Assembly: GCA_965153355.1 (NCBI GenBank)
Contig: OZ231126.1
Span: 27,652,001 to 27,716,000, forward strand
Reading direction: 5' to 3'
Length of the DNA: 64,000 bases
Source: Flaccisagitta enflata
Taxonomy: Eukaryota; Chaetognatha; Sagittoidea; Aphragmophora
Shown here: positions 11,625 to 23,764 of the stretch, one piece after another
Layout of the letters: each line of letters begins with the position of its first letter
How positions within the stretch are numbered: the first letter of the stretch is position 1
The notes under the pieces: model-generated
The model's database searches: none
What the model was told of the DNA's origin: nothing
What the model saw: the letters and a program-made list of their open reading frames with translations, nothing else
Program-made: the position numbers and the translations under genes

Positions 11625-11785
11625 ATTTTATTAAATCTCCACCTCTGTCTACCGACAGAGACACGGGGATGCATATGATATCGATACCTATGGTTACATT
11701 TTTATTTACTGAATCTCCATCTCTGTCTACCGACAAAGATACGGGGATACATATGATCTCGCTACCTATAGTTACGGTCCAGCAT
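11625..11785. repeat. Two-copy direct repeat, ~72 bp
   Basis: Two copies of a segment running from AATCTCCA through CTGTCTACCGACA, GATACGGGGAT and ATATGAT to CTACCTATAGTTAC, at about 11633-11700 and 11708-11778, with a few substitutions. Confidence 0.75.
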
Positions 11786-11834
11786 GACTTCTCTCTTGTG
11801 TTGTCTTCTAGATTTTATATCTTACCGGGTTTTT

Positions 11835-12460
11835 GCCTTCCAGTTGATTAATTATTATCGCCTTATTGCCTATTTAAATAACTCACAGACAACGGACTGA
11901 CTTTTCTATTTATTCCCGCATGTTTTTTTCCAGTTTCAAGAGCCTGGACCCATTATGGTTGATTGCTTAAGTGGACGAATTTAGACTAGATATTTATTTT
12001 CGGTTTGCGTTCTGTTTAAATGACCCAGTACCAACTGACTGACCTTACTATTTATTTACTCCCGGACTAATGGTTGATTCCTTAACTGGACGAATTTAGA
12101 ATAGCTATTTATTCTCGCTTCGTTGATATATAAATGACTCCCTACTGACTGACTGACCATACTATTTATTTCTGCGTCTGTTTCAACTTCTAGTCATCTT
12201 ATTATTGCCTCCACCAGAATTTAGATTAACTATTTATTCTCGCATCGTTGATTTTTTAAATGACTCACTACTTACTGACTGATGATACTATTTATTTCCG
12301 CGTCTTTTTTAACTTCTAGTCATTTGATTGCTGCCTCCACCAGAAATTAGAATAGCTATTTATTCTCGTTTCATTGAGTTTTTTAAATAACCCACTACTG
12401 ACTGACTGACAACACTATTCATTTCCGTCCTATTCTTGATTTCTCGTCATTGAAACGTTT
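11835..12460. repeat. Degenerate tandem repeat, ~110-115-bp period, about five units
   Basis: The ordered phrases GACTGAC, ACTATTTATT, CGCGTC(T)TTT, AACTTCTAGTCAT, TTGCCTCCACCAGAA, TAGAATAGCTATTTATTCTCG and TTTTTTAAATGAC recur about every 110 bp. Some units lack the central part. Confidence 0.75.
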
Positions 12461-12774
12461 ACCTCAAAAAAACTTTTGGTGCTAAATGCGTCTCCAACAC
12501 AAGAGAGAAGGGAAACTTCAATACTTTTCTAGATAGCTCTCGACCTCACTGAGACTCTTTTGCGGAGGGTTGCCACACATTCCAATGGGAGCTCAGAAGT
12601 CAGGGAACATAAAACCTAACATGGCAAGGAATATAATTTTTTTCTTTTAGACAACCTTTTGGTAAAACTAAGTCTTATCTATTGTCAGTAGTTTATAGAA
12701 ATTTGATTCTCAAGAGAAAAAAAACATTGATACTAATTTCAAAATATTTACACATGTCATTCTTCTTCCTTTTC

Positions 12775-12817
12775 ATATAAAAAAAAAAAAAATTAAAAAA
12801 AATCTATTTTAAATTAA

Positions 12818-12858
<41 letters not shown>
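12775..12858. repeat. A-rich tract ending in about 40 consecutive A
   Basis: Poly-A interrupted by a few T, then an uninterrupted A run at about 12821-12858. It could be the tail of a retroposed sequence, but no matching body is recognised directly upstream. Confidence 0.8.
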
Positions 12859-12859
<1 letters not shown>

Positions 12860-12926
12860 ACTTCCAATCAACCCTATCGGTCTCTACATTAGACTTTTAC
12901 TTCCCTACATTTGCCCAGTTTTGTTC

Positions 12927-13115
12927 CTTTTTGGGCAGCGGCCTCAAAGGGCCGATGTCCTGTAGGACACAGGGGGGAATTTCTAACCGTCCGTCCGTCC
13001 TTCTGTCCGTCTCCCCTCCCCTGTTGACCATCGGGGCCTCAAATCAGCATTCTCAGGCCTAATTTAGGGCCTATAAGCCCTTAAATCAGCCCTCCAGGCC
13101 ACAAATCAGCTCTTC
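12927..13115 (+). mobile_element. Family A element A2, truncated
   Basis: The 5' terminus TTTTTGGGCAGCGGCCTC with the GTCCTGTAGGAC hairpin, a (GTCC)n run and a few degenerate GGCCTCAAATCAGC units. No inverted terminal copy or 3' hairpin follows, so the 3' part is lost. Confidence 0.8.
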
Positions 13116-13403
13116 ATTGCGCCCATATTCCTCCGAGTGGCGGTGCTACCCGCTACGCCATTAAGAGTACGCCTACCAATTAATTTCAAATGGTTGTCAT
13201 ATCTTAATTGCAAAAAATTTCCTACTCTTGATTTCATATTCTCTATTTCTGAAAGACATAATTTCGCTTAAAATCGCTTAAACGTTGTTAAATGAATAAA
13301 AAAAATCTGTTTGAAATACCCTGTCTTCAAGAGCAACAACTAGCAAAAGAATCATTGTGTCAAACTATTTAAGGTATGTTTTGAATTTCGGGTTTGTACT
13401 ACA

Positions 13404-14212
13404 TTACGATGGCACGGCGTCCAGGAACAAACCATAGGTCGAAAAAAATGGTCAAGACTCCTGACCTTGGAAAAAGTCTTTTTCGCATTAGCTATCAAAT
13501 TGCTGCAAAATAAAAATCGTGGCTTGGAAATATAAAATTCAAAGCTTAAAGATAGCAAAAATGAAGTATTTTTATATATCTTTCATATCAGAAATTAGGA
13601 TTGTAGCTTCAGGCTGTAAAAAAAAAAGAAAGAAAGAAAGAAAGAGAGGAAGAAAGACAGAGACCAACGAACAAACAAACAACAAGTACCCCGGGGCATG
13701 CGGCTTAGCTTGTAAAGGACATTCTTACTAAAACTAAAACAGAAATCTTCTTCTCTCTTCTTCTTCTTCTCCTCTCTCTCTCTCTCTCTCTCCTAAAATT
13801 CTTGAAGACTATGAAAAGTTGTGTATAAATATTGTTGAGGACACACGCGGAATATAATCCGACTTAGTTTTAAGAAATATTCGATAGATTGGAGCCTAAA
13901 TACAAAAAAAAAATAGACAAAACAATGCTTTTAGCATTTTTTTCGTATTTGGAAAACACTCCCAACACCTATAGTAAACAAGTGCAAAAGTAGCCGAAGA
14001 CATACATTTTTCAAGAAAAGCCTAAGAAACAATTTTTAATCAAAATAAGAAAAAAAATACCTTTTTTGGGGATAAGGAGAAAATCAATTCTAAATTTCTA
14101 ATAGATTTTTTTTAAAAGAACCACACTCACTAACGATCAAAGAGGTTTCCAGGTGGAGTCTTGACCATTTTTTTGACCTCGGGTTTGTTCCTGGACCGTG
14201 ATGGGAGCAAAG
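13404..14212. mobile_element. Possible foldback element with ~55-bp inverted ends
   Basis: The sequence around 13411-13465 (GTCCAGGAACAAACC, AGGTCGAAAAAAATGGTCAAGACTCC) recurs inverted at about 14150-14205. The interior is AT-rich with an AAAG run (13617-13650) and a TTC/TC run (13745-13792), and I see no gene in it. No convincing target duplication was found. Confidence 0.5.
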
Positions 14213-14774
14213 ACGGACCTGAGAGAGGGATAGATTTTAGGTATCTTAATTTTATTTGAGTAAAAAACTTTAAGGATCTATACTGTAAAGGTTACTCTTC
14301 TATTGCTGAATAATTGGAGTCTCATTCTTCAACTGTGCTTGACTTTGTCAGGAGTTTATTTTTCAATGTTCTAACCTGGAATCAGATTGGGCAGAAAATT
14401 TTATATGGGCCTATAGGCAGACGTTATCGGACGACTGCTCGACCGTTTCATTGCTGTCTCTAAGTTTGCTGCGTCGCCTATATGCGTATCTCTGTTTGTC
14501 CGTTGATTTGTCAGTCCGTCACTCATAATGGCAGAGATAAGATTTCTTCTCTAATTTCCACGGAAATCACTCGAGGTTTTGAGCAAATAACTGTAACAAT
14601 ATCTTCATCTTTGGGGCCCCGTCCTCACCCGGTAACCCAGTCGACAAAACCTGACTAACTAATAAGCCTGAGGGTGTCGTAGGTATCAAGTACCGCCAAA
14701 TCCACTCATTCCTTTGGCAGTGTTGCTCCTCACCCACTTCATGTACAGCAGTTTTTCTCCGTTTTGACTTTTTA

Positions 14775-14862
14775 AGTGCGTCCTCGCACTTCTATAAGAG
14801 GTCATGTCCGTCGGTCGGTCGGTTGGTTGGTTGGTCTGTAACGCACGCGTTTAAAACGCTCA
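14775..14862 (+). mobile_element. Family D 5' end fragment
   Basis: The dyad AGTGCGTCCTCGCACTTCT is followed by a (GGTC/GGTT)n run and GTAACGCACGCG, matching the 5' layout of family D. No 3' end is seen. Confidence 0.55.
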
Positions 14863-14936
14863 AACCGGCCAATTCTGTCGTCTTTCTTCATTCCTATCAC
14901 CTCTCATGCCTCACCACACTCATTTTTATTCTGTTT

Positions 14937-15013
14937 TTCATTCATTCATTCATTCATTCATTCATTCATTCATTCATTCATTCATTCATTCATTCACTCA
15001 TTCACTCATTCAT
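14937..15013. repeat. (TTCA)n microsatellite
   Basis: About 19 TTCA units, with TCAC variants at the right end. Confidence 0.97.
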
Positions 15014-15188
15014 AAATTCCTAATCAAGCGAGGAGCACTTGTTGGCCATAACTTGGCCTTGTTATGATGAAATCGGATTTTCTCTGGTTCCATTTTAAAC
15101 CCTTCTTTACCGTCTTTTGCTATTATTCTTTTTATGCCTACTAAAATACTTTCGATGAAAAGGTAGACGTAGAGAGAAGATAGAACAG

Positions 15189-15990
<802 letters not shown>

Positions 15991-15997
15991 AAGTTAA

Positions 15998-16287
15998 AAG
16001 AAGAACAAGAACAAGAACAAGAACAAGAACAAGAAAAAGAAGAACAAGAACAAGAAGGAGAAAAAGAAGTAGAAGAAGAAGAAGAAGAAGAAGAAGAAGA
16101 AGAAGAAGAAGAAGAAGAAGAAGAAGAAGAAGAAGAAGAAGAAGAAGAAGAAGAAGAAGAAGAAGAAGAAGAAGAAGAAGAAGAAGAAGAAGAAGAAGAA
16201 GAAGAAGAAGAAGAAGAAGAAGAAGAAGAAGAAGAAGAAGAAGAAGAAGAAGAATTTGAATTTGAATTTGAATTTGAATTTGAATTT
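15998..16287. repeat. Compound (AAGAAC)n-(GAA)n-(TTTGAA)n array
   Basis: AAGAAC-type units at 15998-16032, GAA from about 16069 to 16253 (roughly 62 units), then TTTGAA x5-6 at 16254-16287. Read on the minus strand, the ATTCAA units directly follow an AATAAA at the end of the LINE fragment to the right, so the array may have grown from that element's 3' tail. Confidence 0.95.
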
Positions 16288-16978
16288 ATTGTCCATATAA
16301 GCGATAACACTTATGTACTATGACGAGGACATGGCTTACACCACAGTTAAGTTAAAAGTTCAATAAATACAATTTTACTACAGCTACTTGTACAGACTAG
16401 TTACATTTCGTGTCAGGTGATTCAATTGTAATTAGGAAACGTTCAATATCACAAATAGCACAAAAAGGGAGACTTTACATTGCTCTCTGGCGTTGTTTGT
16501 TCATGGATAATTATAATGAGGCTCGTCCAATTTAACCACACAAAACCAACCTTACAATTTTCATTCATTCATCACTAAACGTTTTCCGCATGTCGTTTCT
16601 TCCATTCACCAGATCCCAAATACCTATTATTTTCTCTAATACAGCCCGACATTTGACAGCCTCATTCGTGTATATATCATTAAAGTCAATCTTTTCATAA
16701 TTTGCTTTCAGGTTTATCGCTTGCCATCTCGTACACTCATTAATTCTATGACTTTCATCATCAATCACCCCACAATCACTACAATTTTTTGTTTTATATT
16801 TAGTAGAGAAGTTGTTGGCACATTGGAGCATCCCCGCCCTGCCCATAATAAGCGCCCTCGTCGTTATTAACTTCTGATTTTGGTGAATCAATGGCGACGG
16901 TTCCCTTTTGTAATTTTCGTCATTGAGCACCAATGCCTTGCGGGACCCCATGGGCAGGGTCGGCCGGTCCCTCGGCAC
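16288..16978 (-). mobile_element. 3' fragment of a second non-LTR retrotransposon
   Basis: A minus-strand frame (stop at 16565) includes LITTRALIMGRAGMLQCANN, followed by a CX2CX7HX4C knuckle (CSDCGVIDDESHRINEC). This is the arrangement found after the RT domain in several LINE groups. An untranslated stretch follows (16288-16564) and ends in AATAAA merging into (ATTCAA)n. The RT core is missing, so the copy is 5'-truncated. The upstream limit near 16925 abuts GC-rich sequence; the frame beyond that point is probably not part of the element. Confidence 0.65.
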
Positions 16979-17065
16979 GGCAGGGCCGGATACCGGAGGT
17001 CGGGAGCTAGGTACGGGCAGGGGCAGTACTGGGGCTCGGTATAGGGGGTCGGTACTAGGTAATGA
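16925..17065. other. GC-rich repetitive island
   Basis: A locally very GC-rich stretch with recurring GGTACGGGCAGGGGC, GGGCCGGATACCGG and TAGGGGGTCGGTACTAGGTA phrases. A similar island rich in TCCCGGG and CGGGAC lies at 18046-18135. Both sit beside purine microsatellites. I cannot assign either to a known class. Confidence 0.45.
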
Positions 17066-17344
17066 TACAAAAAATCTCAGACAAGAACATACTTCACATT
17101 CTTTTTTAAAATACTGTTGAAAATCTTTAACAAAGAAAAAAAAGAGAAAAAAGAAACAAACAACTTGAAATAGAAAAAAAAAGCAGAATGTGCTGCAATT
17201 TCAGTTCCTCATTTGTTTTTAGTTTTGATTCAGTTTGAGACCCTATGTTCCAGTGTTTGGTTGTCGATGACCAGAAGTACAGATAATCCCAAATTGCGAT
17301 ACCTGATTATTCCTTGCTATTCACTGTCTTCGACTTTTTTCTTT

Positions 17345-17480
<136 letters not shown>

Positions 17481-18016
17481 AAGAGAAAAAGTGAGGAAAA
17501 AGACTAATTCATTTCAGCGATTCTTCCATTATGAGCCTTAAATTCTCGAGTTAATCATATGGGAGAATAATCAATCATTTCAAAATGTGTTGTTAAATTA
17601 TTTCAAAACAAAAAATCTATTCATATTTTTCACTGAAATGTAAATGCAGATAGATTTGAAAGAAGTAAAAGAAATAGAAAGAAAATAAAAGATGCAAAAA
17701 ATAACAATAACAGAAAATATAGAATATAAAACAAATTAAAGAAATTAGAAAAACAAAAGTAATAATATGATATTCATGAAAAATAGAAAAATGAAAAAAA
17801 AAATGAAGATTTAAAATGAAACATAAAAAGTAAGAAATGAGAAACTTTTGAAAAAAAAATTTGAAAAAAAAATTATGTCTATACAATCTATTAGTAAAGG
17901 CTATCAATCTTTTTTTTGAATTCTAAAATGATCACAGAATATTTCCCATGAATGAATGAAAAGATATGGAAAAACAAACTATTTCCACTATTGTCAAAAA
18001 CAGACAGATACAGAGA
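17481..18016. other. No supported gene; A-rich
   Basis: A strongly A-rich strand with many AAAT/GAAA runs. Open minus-strand frames are Phe/Leu low complexity. Confidence 0.5.
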
Positions 18017-18487
18017 AGGAGGAGGAGGAGGAGGAGGAGGAGGCAGAGGGCCGGGATAAGCATCGGGTCCCGGGAATTCGGGACAAGGTGAGGTCCCGGC
18101 ATGTCGGGGCCTCGGGACCCAAGTCCCGCCAGGCATTGTTGAGCACTGTTTCCAAGTATTTAGAAGAAGAAGAAGAAGAAGGAGAAGAAGAAGAAGAAGA
18201 AGAAGAAGAAGAAGAAGAAGAAGAAGAAGAAGAAGAAGAAGAAGAAGAAGAAGAAGAAGAAGAAGAAGAAGAAGAAGAAGAAGAAGAAGAAGAAGAAGAA
18301 GAAGAAGAAGAAGAAGAAGAAGAAGAAGAAGAAGAAGAAGAAGAAGAAGAAGAAGAAGAAGAAGAAGAAGAAGAAGAAGAAGAAGAAGAAGAAGAAGAAG
18401 AAGAAGAAGAAGAAGAAGAAGAAGAAGAAGAAGAAGAAGAAGAAGAAGAAGAAGAAGAAGAAGAAGAAGAAGAAGAAGAAGAAGAAG

Positions 18488-18563
<76 letters not shown>

Positions 18564-18565
18564 GC

Positions 18566-18596
<31 letters not shown>

Positions 18597-18636
18597 GATA
18601 AAACAATAACAACAGATAAAACAACAACAACAGATA

Positions 18637-18723
<87 letters not shown>
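18017..18723. repeat. (GAG)n, GC-rich island, (GAA)n and (CAA)n compound array
   Basis: GAG x9 at 18017-18043, a GC-rich island at 18046-18135, (GAA) of about 108 units at 18162-18488, then (CAA) of about 75 units at 18490-18723 with three CAGATAAAA interruptions near 18595-18640. The homopolymeric Glu, Gln, Leu and Phe frames across it are repeat translations. Confidence 0.96.
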
Positions 18724-19044
18724 CCTAGACGAAACCCCCATTATGCAGCGAATATGAACAGGACTTGTAAGAAGAAGAATGAAGAGCTGACAACGCCGAG
18801 AGGGCTTTTGGGACAGTCAATAATAAGAATGAATAAGAAAGGGACGAGTGCAAAGCTGAGGCAGTAAAGTACTCTAGGTTCAGAAGAAACCAGTAACGCT
18901 CGCCATAACATGTGAAGTGTTTGAGATTCATAACCATACATTGGCATACATGGCTTTTTGGATCATGTTTCAATAACCATATCAAAAGGGTCAAAGTGCT
19001 CAAATTTGGTTCTGTGTGCATATGTAATGGAAGCTTATGATATA

Positions 19045-19628
19045 ACACCCCTGACATAACTAGGCGAACTGGGAACATATGCCATAAAGAGTGAAATATT
19101 GGCCCAAGCCCTACCAGATTTGACATAGAAATAACAAAAATATCATACTTTGACATAGTAGAGCAACAGAGATGAATTATTTGCCGGTAGAAGGTTGAGA
19201 AGGCAACCAGTCAGAAATGGCAAATTGGAGTTTAACCTATTTCCCCCACAATATGTCTATATGAAGATGGCATATATTTACAGCTGTTTTTCGTGACATA
19301 TACCCAAGCCATTTGTCTTCGATAGCTGGATAGTTATTCTTTTAATGGTTTTTAGGACAAGAGGGCCAAGAAATAAACAGGGGCAGCTCCTGAAACTGAC
19401 AAAATTGTACACTAAGTAAACTAGTAGCAATAGACATAGTGGAACTGTCTCCTATCAGAAAACGGCGATTTAGGGACTTGAATAGGCTTTAAACCTAGTT
19501 TTTTAATGGAATTTGAACGAAATTTACCCCAGATAGTAAATAGATATCCCAAAGTGACATTCAAACCACTTTGCTATGCTCGAACAGATGATATACAACC
19601 TCAGTTCGCCTAATTTTGTCAGGGGTGT
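19045..19628. mobile_element. TA-flanked MITE, 584 bp
   Basis: The left end ACACCCCTGACATAACTAGG is mirrored by the right end CCTAATTTTGTCAGGGGTGT (inverted, one or two mismatches); the match extends through GCGAACTG. TA dinucleotides flank both ends (19043-19044, 19629-19630). No transposase frame. TA duplication plus long inverted ends fits a Tc1/mariner-type non-autonomous element. Confidence 0.75.
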
Positions 19629-19630
19629 TA

Positions 19631-20420
19631 CAATAACAAGTCACTTTTGAATTTTGTTAGTCTTTTTCCTACTTTTCATAAATCTATCATCGATTATTAG
19701 TTTAATCACTACAAAATGTTGCGCATTTCATTTACAAAGAGGAACAAAGCGATAAAAAAATGGGGAATGAGAAAAAAGGGGAGAACAACAAAACTGGCTA
19801 CAAAGATCGAATAGCAAGATGAGATACAAGAGAGGGGGAAGAATAAGATGAGTAACAAGAAAGAGGGGAATAATAACAAAGACATCAGGTTATATAGGGA
19901 CATAAGCAAGGCAGAATAACAGGGTTTAGGGAGGGAAGAAAAACAAAATAACTTACTATTAGGAAGGAAGAATAAAGAAGAAATTAAAATGGGTATGAGG
20001 AAGAAGTAGGGATCAGGAAGTGATCAATTTTTATGCTGCTTCTACCGATTTAATTTTGTAGTTCAAATACTAGTAGCTGTCACAACCACCAAAACGGAAG
20101 CAGTCAATCACTTCCATATCCCTGGAAAGAAGGGAAGAACAATAACAATCTACTACAGAGCGGGCAAAACGAAGCAGAAAGACAAAATACGGTATGAGAA
20201 AGCTAAGAACAAAAATGATTTGCTGTATATGAGGAGAATAATGGAAAAACAATATGAGACTTTGAACACAAGAAAGAAACAAAGTCATGTTACGGTGAAT
20301 TGCTTAACGCAGCAAACAAAGAAAGAGGAAGACCAGACAAAAAAAGGAAAGTCCGCCTTTGAGGTCAGCGCCTAATCTCCCGCGGCAAAAAGTGACTTGG
20401 AACGTTCTTTTGAAGTCGTG
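19631..20420. other. No supported gene
   Basis: A-rich with many short GAAA/GGAA tracts and no recognised exon. Confidence 0.5.
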
Positions 20421-20424
20421 GCTG

Positions 20425-20605
20425 GAAGAGGGTGGACCTGCCTTAGGAAGTAAAGGGTCGTCAAAGGGGGGGGGGGAGAGACTGGAAGAGGGTGGACCTG
20501 CCTTAGGAAGTAAAGGGCTGTCAAAGGGGGGGGTGAGATGTGACTAGAAGAGGGTGGACCTACCTTAAGATAGGAAGTGGGGGTAGTCAAGAGGGGGGGG
20601 GGGAA
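20425..20605. repeat. Three-copy tandem repeat, ~60-bp unit with G-runs
   Basis: GAAGAGGGTGGACCT, GCCTTAGGAAGT, AAAGGG, GTCAAA(G)n recurs three times. Each unit carries a run of 8-12 G at its end. The G-runs could form quadruplexes. Confidence 0.8.
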
Positions 20606-20850
20606 GAAGTGAGGTCTGAGGTTAGGCAATGTTAGGCTCGACGGGATAAAATCTTGGGCAAGACCAGATATACAAGGCTAGGGTTATGTTGTGATTTTGA
20701 GGGGTGCCCGTAGTGGTAATTATGGTCGTATTAGAGGTGATATGGTGGTTGGTGGGTCAAATTTTCCTCTGGTTTGTTAAAACCAAGCTTCCTGCCTTAA
20801 TCGCGAGTGGCTGGGCAGGAGCAGTGATGCTGGAGGCTACTGAGGCTTTT

Positions 20851-21274
20851 TGTAAGGATGCGTGTGTTGTTGACACTTATAGTCCCGTGCACTGTGTCTG
20901 TTGGTCGGTCTGTCAATCTGTCAGCGAATCCATGGCATTTTCGCATTAGTCCAGGGCTCGACAAAATATTTGTGATTATTCCATTTACTATCGTATAAAA
21001 AATCTAAATAAAGATACAAACTTTTAATTCTTTTTAGGCAGAAGCAATGTTTTATTATGCAAATCGTTTCAGTTTTTTTTTTAAGATTAAATTCTTCTTC
21101 ACTCTGCATGCGTTCAATATGAGTTTGATGCCTACAAGCAACGCTTGCGTGCTTGGGCACTTTGTCGTATCCTGCGCATTACTGTCTTTGCCCCATACAT
21201 GGTTTGCCTCAACTATCACTGCCTCTGCCTACCCGCACACGACTTTGGCACAAGGTAGCCGTGTATCCGGCCAT
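20851..21274 (+). mobile_element. Degenerate family D element (3' end well preserved)
   Basis: A worn 5' part near 20851-20935 (TATAGTCCCGTGCACTG then GGTC/TGTC units). The 3' end has CCCGCACACGACT followed by GTAGCCGTGTATCCGGCC, close to the ends of other family D copies (compare 51740-51779). Element D1 begins directly at its 3' end. Confidence 0.5.
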
Positions 21275-23135
21275 TTTTAGTCGCGTGCACGCGACTCTAC
21301 AACCCGCTCTGTCCGTCGGTCGGTCCGTCGGTCGGTCGGTAACACTTTGCTTTTTTGTGTCGTTTTTGCTCATTTTTGATTGCTATTAGTCATTTTTGGT
21401 CATTTTTGGTCATTTTTGGTTGCTTTTAGTCATTTTTGGTCATTTTTGGTCATTTTGGTCATTTTGGTCATTTTGGTCATTTTGGTCATTTTGGTCATTT
21501 TTGGTCATTTTTGGTCATTTGTGATCATTCATAATCATTTTTAATCATTTCTAATCATTTTTTATCATTTTTGGTCATTTTGGCCATTTTGGTCATTTTG
21601 GTCATTTTTGGTCATTTTTGATCATTTTTTATCATTTTTGATCATTTTGGGTCATTTCTGGTTATTTTTGATCATTTTTTTGTCATTTTTGGTGATTTTT
21701 GGTCATTTTGGTCATTTTGGTCATATTGGTCATTTTGATCATTTTTGATCAATTTTGGTCATATTTGATCATTTTTGGTCATTTTTGGTCATTTTGGGTC
21801 ATTTTGTGTCATTTTTGGACATTTCTGGCTATTTTTGATCATTTTTTGTCATTTTTGGTCTTTTTTGATCATTTTTGGGCATTTTGGGCATTTTGGTCAT
21901 TTTGGTCATTTTTGATCAATTTCGGTCATTTTTGATCATTTTTGGTCATTTTTGGACATTTTGAGTCATCTTGGGTCATTTTGGGTCATTTTGTGTCATA
22001 TTTGGTCATTATTGGTCATTTTTGGTCATTTATGGTCTTTTCAGGTCATTTGAGGTCATTTTAGGTCATTTTAGGTCACTTTGATCATTCTTGGTCATTT
22101 TTGGTCTTTTTTTGTCGTTTTTGTTCATTTTGGTCATTTTTGGTCATTTTTGGTCATTTTTGGTTATTTTTGGTTATTTTTAGTTATTTTTGGTCATTTT
22201 TGGACATTTTGGGTCATTTTGGTCATTTTGGTCATTTTTGGTCATTTCTAGTCATTTTTAGTCATTTTTGGTCATTTTGGTCATTTTTGGTCATTTTTGG
22301 TCATCTTTGGTCATTTTGGTCATTTTGGTCATTTTTGGTCATTTTTGGTCATTTTTGTTAAAGTCTGCTGGTTAAAGTCTGCTGGTTAAAGTCTGCTGGT
22401 TGAAGTCTGCTGGTTTAAATCTAATGGTTTAAGTCTGCAGGTCTAATGGTTTAAGTCTGCTGGTTTAAGTCTGCTGGTTAAAATGATATTGAAGATAAGT
22501 ATGGTTAATCTGGTTTAAGTCTGGTTTAAGTCTGGTTTAAGACTGGTTCATGTCTGATTTATGTCTGGTTTAGGTCTGGGTTAGGTCTGGTGTATGTCTG
22601 GTTAGTGTCTGGTTTTTGTTTGATTTAGGTCTGATTTAGGTCTGGTTTTGGTCTGGTTTTGGTCTGGTTTTGGTCTGGTTTTGGTCTGGTTTTGGTCTGG
22701 TTTAATTCTTGTTAGAGTCTGGTTTGAGTCTGGTTTGAGTCTGGTTTTATTCTAGTTTGAGCTTGGTTTGAGCCTGGTTTGAGCCTGGTTTCGGTCTGGT
22801 TTAAGTCTGGTTTGAATCTGGTTTGAGTCTGGTTTGAGTCTGGTTTGAGTCTGGTTTGAGTCTGGTTTGAGTCTGGTTTGAGTTTGGTTTGAGTCTGGCT
22901 TAAATCTGGTTTATGTCTGGTTTATGTCTGATTTAGGTCTGGTTTTGGTCTGGTTTAATTCCGGTTTGAGTCTGGTTTGAGTCTGGTTTGAGTCTGGTTT
23001 GAGTCTGGTTTGGGTCTGGTTTGGGTCTGTTTTGGGTTGCATTTAAGTCTGATTTTCGATAAAAAGTTACAATAAGGAGTCAGGTCAGTTCAGTTATTTT
23101 TGTCCTGCACGCGACTTATAGGTGTTGGCCTTGTT
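21275..23135 (+). mobile_element. Family D element D1, 1.86 kb, with three successive minisatellites
   Basis: The 5' dyad AGTCGCGTGCACGCGACT is followed by CTACAACCCGC and a (GGTC)n run. The body is three arrays: a variable decamer near TCATTTTTGG (about 21360-22358), a 14-mer near AGTCTGCTGGTTAA (about 22359-22480) and an 11-mer near GTCTGGTTTGA (about 22500-23050). The 3' end is GCACGCGACTTATAGG then GTTGGCCTTGTT. The dyad half GCACGCGACT is thus repeated at the 3' end, followed by a small hairpin (AGGT-GTTG-GCCT). Confidence 0.85.
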
Positions 23136-23540
23136 GAAGAATGACTGACCAACAGATTGACAGATGGACGGACAAACGAACGGACGGACGAAACTACCAA
23201 GAAGAGGCCTTTGAAGTCACGTGCATGCGACCAAGTAGGAAGAGAGATCGAAGGAAAGATGGACGAATGGCAGATGGGACAAGTTCTTTGAGCTCTACTC
23301 GATTCGTCCTATACAATGAATGAAAAAAGTGGGAAAATTGTATTTCTGATAAATGACACCAGCTTGGTCTGAAAATGAACGTCATCAATCAGCTCTGTGT
23401 CCCTGTCTCTGTCTTAAACTTTCTGTATGTGTCTTAGACTGTCTTAGACTGTCTGTGAGTGTCTGTGACTTTCTGTGATTGTCTGTATTTTACTTTCTGT
23501 TCCGATTAGTTGGAATTCCAGAATGCCATTCATCTATTAA
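23136..23540. other. No supported gene; worn family D-like motifs at 23140-23235
   Basis: GACGGACAAACGAACGGACGG followed by GTGCATGCGACC looks like the inverted 5' part of a family D copy. The rest includes degenerate GTCTTAGACT/CTGTGA repeats. Confidence 0.4.
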
Positions 23541-23542
23541 CA

Positions 23543-23733
<191 letters not shown>

Positions 23734-23764
23734 GCTTGTCAGTAAACCCTGGCGACCTTTCCTA

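Noticed and set aside
10610-11851. Several overlapping Cys/Trp/Leu-rich frames of 150-280 codons
   Set aside because: They come from the purine-poor tandem repeats of the LINE 3' region; they overlap in all frames and no domain is recognisable.
21360-23050. Regularly spaced repeats that could be mistaken for a CRISPR array
   Set aside because: Units are 10-14 bp, directly adjacent with no unique spacers, vary gradually, and sit between family D termini in a eukaryotic sequence.
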